A DNA stretch of 15,123 bases from JADJPL01 sp041183125 (GTDB lineage: Bacteria > Bacteroidota > Bacteroidia > Chitinophagales > Saprospiraceae), in the NCBI GenBank assembly GCA_041183125.1, contig JBEGMH010000251.1, positions 1 to 15,123 on the forward strand, written 5' to 3'. Shown piece by piece: positions 13,154-15,123 of this stretch. Position 1 is the stretch's first letter. Each line of letters starts with the position of its first letter. The position numbers and the translations under genes were made by a program. Below the pieces are notes generated by a model. The model was given only the letters and a program-made list of their open reading frames with translations, had not been told where the DNA came from and made no database searches.

Positions 13154-15123
13154 ATGAGCACCGGGACAAAGCCACACCAGGTTTCCATTGGCGATACGTA
13201 CCGCTCTTTCGAGTCGGACAGCCTCGGCTTGAGCAGTATACAGGCTTCCGGGCGCCTGCGCCAATACGGGCCCAACCAACTGCAAGCGGCGCCCAGAAAG
13301 ACCGCCTTGCAGGTTTTCTTGAAGCAGTTTGCCGATTTCATGGTGCTCGTCCTGCTCGTCGCAGCCCTCGTGTCCGGTCTGGTCGGCGACCTGACCGATA
13401 CCCTGGTCATTTTGCTCATCGTAGGGCTCAATGCCGTGCTGGGCTTCGTACAGGAACGACGGGCAGAGGCTGCGATGGACGCTTTGAAAAAAATGTCGGC
13501 ATCCATCGCGACGGTCCTGCGCGACGGTGCAGTACGCACGGTCCCCTCCGAGGCCCTCGTGCCCGGCGATATCGTCCTCCTGGAAGCGGGGAACCTCGTC
13601 CCGGCAGATATCCGGCTCGTCGAGACGTTCTCCTTTCGGACGGAAGAAGCCGCCCTGACGGGGGAATCCCTGCCGGTGGAAAAGATGACTGGGGTCCTGG
13701 TAGATGCTGATTTACCCCTGGGCGAGTGCACGAATATGGCGTTCAAGGGAACTTTTGCTACGTATGGACGGGCAAAGGGGATGGTCGTCGCGACGGGGAT
13801 GCAGACCGAATTAGGGCGTATAGCCTCCCTGCTCCAGCAGCCCGACTCCGCCACCCCTCTGCAAAAGCGGCTAACTGGTTTTGGGAAAAGCCTTTCCTAC
13901 GTCGTCTTGTTGGTGTGCGCTGTTATTTTCGCCATGGGTTTTTTTCGAGGGGAAGGCTTGTTGGAGATGTTCCTCACGGCGGTCTCCTTGGCGGTCGCCG
14001 CCATTCCGGAAGCCCTGCCCGCAGTCATTACGATTGCCCTGGCGATAGGTGCCAAGCGCATGGTCAAGCGGAACGCCCTCATCCGCAACCTACCGGCGGT
14101 GGAAACCTTGGGATCGGTCACGTATATCTGCACCGACAAAACGGGTACGCTCACCCAAAACCAGATGAGCGTACAGGAGTTGTTTTGGGGTACCCAGCCC
14201 GTTTCCGTTGGCAGCGGTACCCTGCCGACCGCAGCGGGCGATGCCTCGGCACTGCTGCAGGCCATGGCGCTGAGCAATGATGTCGCCCTCGCGGAATCCG
14301 GTCCGCCCATAGGCGACTCTACAGAACTGGCTTTGTTCCGATTAGCCCATCAACTCGGCTTCGTGCGCAGCGAACTGCTGTCGCAGATGCCCCGTGTCGG
14401 CGAAATCCCGTTTGATGCAGAGCGGAAGTGCATGACCACGGTACACCGAACTACAGAGGGCCTCCTCGTGCTGACGAAAGGGGCGACCGACCTGTTGCTC
14501 CAAAAGACCCGGCTCAGCGAAGTGGAAAAAGCCCGCTGGGAGGCGGCCGCCAACGACATGGCCTCCCGAGGCTTCCGCGTGATTGGTTTCGCTGTGAAAA
14601 TGCTGAACAGTCCGCCTTCATCCTACTCCCCTTCCGAATTAGAGAACGACCTGGCCATGCTCGGCCTGGCCGGTATGATGGACCCTCCCCGGCCCGAGGC
14701 CCTGCAGGCCGTACAGGAGTGTCGCGCTGCCGGCATCGTCCCCGTCATGATCACGGGAGACCATGCCCTCACCGCCAAGGCCATTGCCCGCCAGCTCGGT
14801 ATCCTCGACGCATCGGAGGATGCTGTCGTATCAGGTCCTGCACTGGCAAAAATGTCGGAGGAGGAACTGAATCAAACCGTGGAGCATCTGCGCGTCTATG
14901 CCCGCGTTTCCCCCGAACAAAAGCTCCGGATTGTCCGCGCCCTTCAGCAAAAAGGGCAATTTGTGGCCATGACGGGCGATGGGGTCAACGATGCGCCCGC
15001 CCTCAAACGAGCGGACGTGGGGGTTGCGATGGGCATCACCGGAACCGATGTATCCAAAGAAGCAGCCGATATCCTCCTACTCGACGATAACTTTGCGACC
15101 ATGGTAGGGGCCGTGCGCCAGGG
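13154..15123 (+). CDS. Type II cation-transporting P-type ATPase, Ca2+-type (3' truncated by window edge)
   Basis: ATP-driven cation pump of the P-type superfamily, closest in motif pattern to Ca2+-ATPases (type IIA/PMR1-SERCA). The first 656 codons are present. The N-terminal cation-ATPase domain (SGRLRQYGPNQL) leads into TM1-TM2. The actuator domain has TGES at residues 169-172. TM4 carries PEALP (285-289), where the glutamate is the ion-binding residue of the PEGLP motif in calcium pumps. The phosphorylation motif DKTGTLT has the aspartate at residue 328. The nucleotide-binding domain includes KGAT (442-445), followed by MITGDHALTAKAIARQLGI and the hinge TGDGVNDAPALKRADVG (607 onward). The ATG at 13154 is the only good start after an in-frame stop at 13133-13135. 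The remaining C-terminal membrane helices lie beyond the edge, so ion specificity cannot be settled. Confidence 0.95.
   Translation, partial: MSTGTKPHQVSIGDTYRSFESDSLGLSSIQASGRLRQYGPNQLQAAPRKTALQVFLKQFADFMVLVLLVAALVSGLVGDLTDTLVILLIVGLNAVLGFVQERRAEAAMDALKKMSASIATVLRDGAVRTVPSEALVPGDIVLLEAGNLVPADIRLVETFSFRTEEAALTGESLPVEKMTGVLVDADLPLGECTNMAFKGTFATYGRAKGMVVATGMQTELGRIASLLQQPDSATPLQKRLTGFGKSLSYVVLLVCAVIFAMGFFRGEGLLEMFLTAVSLAVAAIPEALPAVITIALAIGAKRMVKRNALIRNLPAVETLGSVTYICTDKTGTLTQNQMSVQELFWGTQPVSVGSGTLPTAAGDASALLQAMALSNDVALAESGPPIGDSTELALFRLAHQLGFVRSELLSQMPRVGEIPFDAERKCMTTVHRTTEGLLVLTKGATDLLLQKTRLSEVEKARWEAAANDMASRGFRVIGFAVKMLNSPPSSYSPSELENDLAMLGLAGMMDPPRPEALQAVQECRAAGIVPVMITGDHALTAKAIARQLGILDASEDAVVSGPALAKMSEEELNQTVEHLRVYARVSPEQKLRIVRALQQKGQFVAMTGDGVNDAPALKRADVGVAMGITGTDVSKEAADILLLDDNFATMVGAVRQ

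Noticed and set aside
13060..13854. 264-aa minus-strand frame opposite the P-type ATPase
   Set aside because: The sense strand carries TGES and other P-type ATPase motifs; the antisense product is rich in R, S, T and P with no domain.

Overview
The window is GC-rich chromosomal DNA from a member of the Bacteroidota. Three things support this: a type IX secretion system plug protein (a Bacteroidota-specific family), several matches to the Bacteroidota sigma-factor -7 element TAnnTTTG, and a near absence of Shine-Dalgarno sequences before clear start codons. The high GC content would fit a Saprospiria- or Cytophagia-like lineage, but the sequence alone does not settle that. Both edges cut genes: an RND efflux pump on the left and a P-type ATPase on the right.

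Left region (1-2775): the C-terminal part of an RND permease overlaps a TolC-family outer-membrane channel by four bases, forming the tail of a tripartite efflux operon. The adaptor is presumably upstream, outside the window.

Accessory island (2771-5487): two nearly identical palindromic hairpin elements in the same orientation bracket a small helix-turn-helix gene and a small exported Cys-rich peptide gene. The peptide gene has its own promoter match and a strong intrinsic terminator. Immediately after the second hairpin lie two overlapping lipoprotein genes, a 6-bladed beta-propeller and a thioredoxin-fold protein with a CxxC motif. Peptide, propeller and thiol lipoprotein together resemble the NVEALA-type peptide neighbourhoods of Bacteroidales and are the most interesting part of the window.

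Housekeeping centre (5488-8889): tadA (tRNA adenosine deaminase) and guaB (IMP dehydrogenase) diverge from a short intergenic region with a -7 element facing each way. The T9SS plug gene follows guaB.

Right region (8890-15123): after a promoter-containing gap come a second TolC-family channel, a MacA/HlyD-type adaptor with no inner-membrane transporter beside it, and a nuclease A inhibitor (NuiA)-like protein. A small exported hypothetical gene converges on the last of these, stop codon against stop codon. It diverges from a type II (Ca2+-type) P-type ATPase, with a 12-bp inverted repeat in the shared upstream region. No rRNA, tRNA, CRISPR array or transposase gene was seen.
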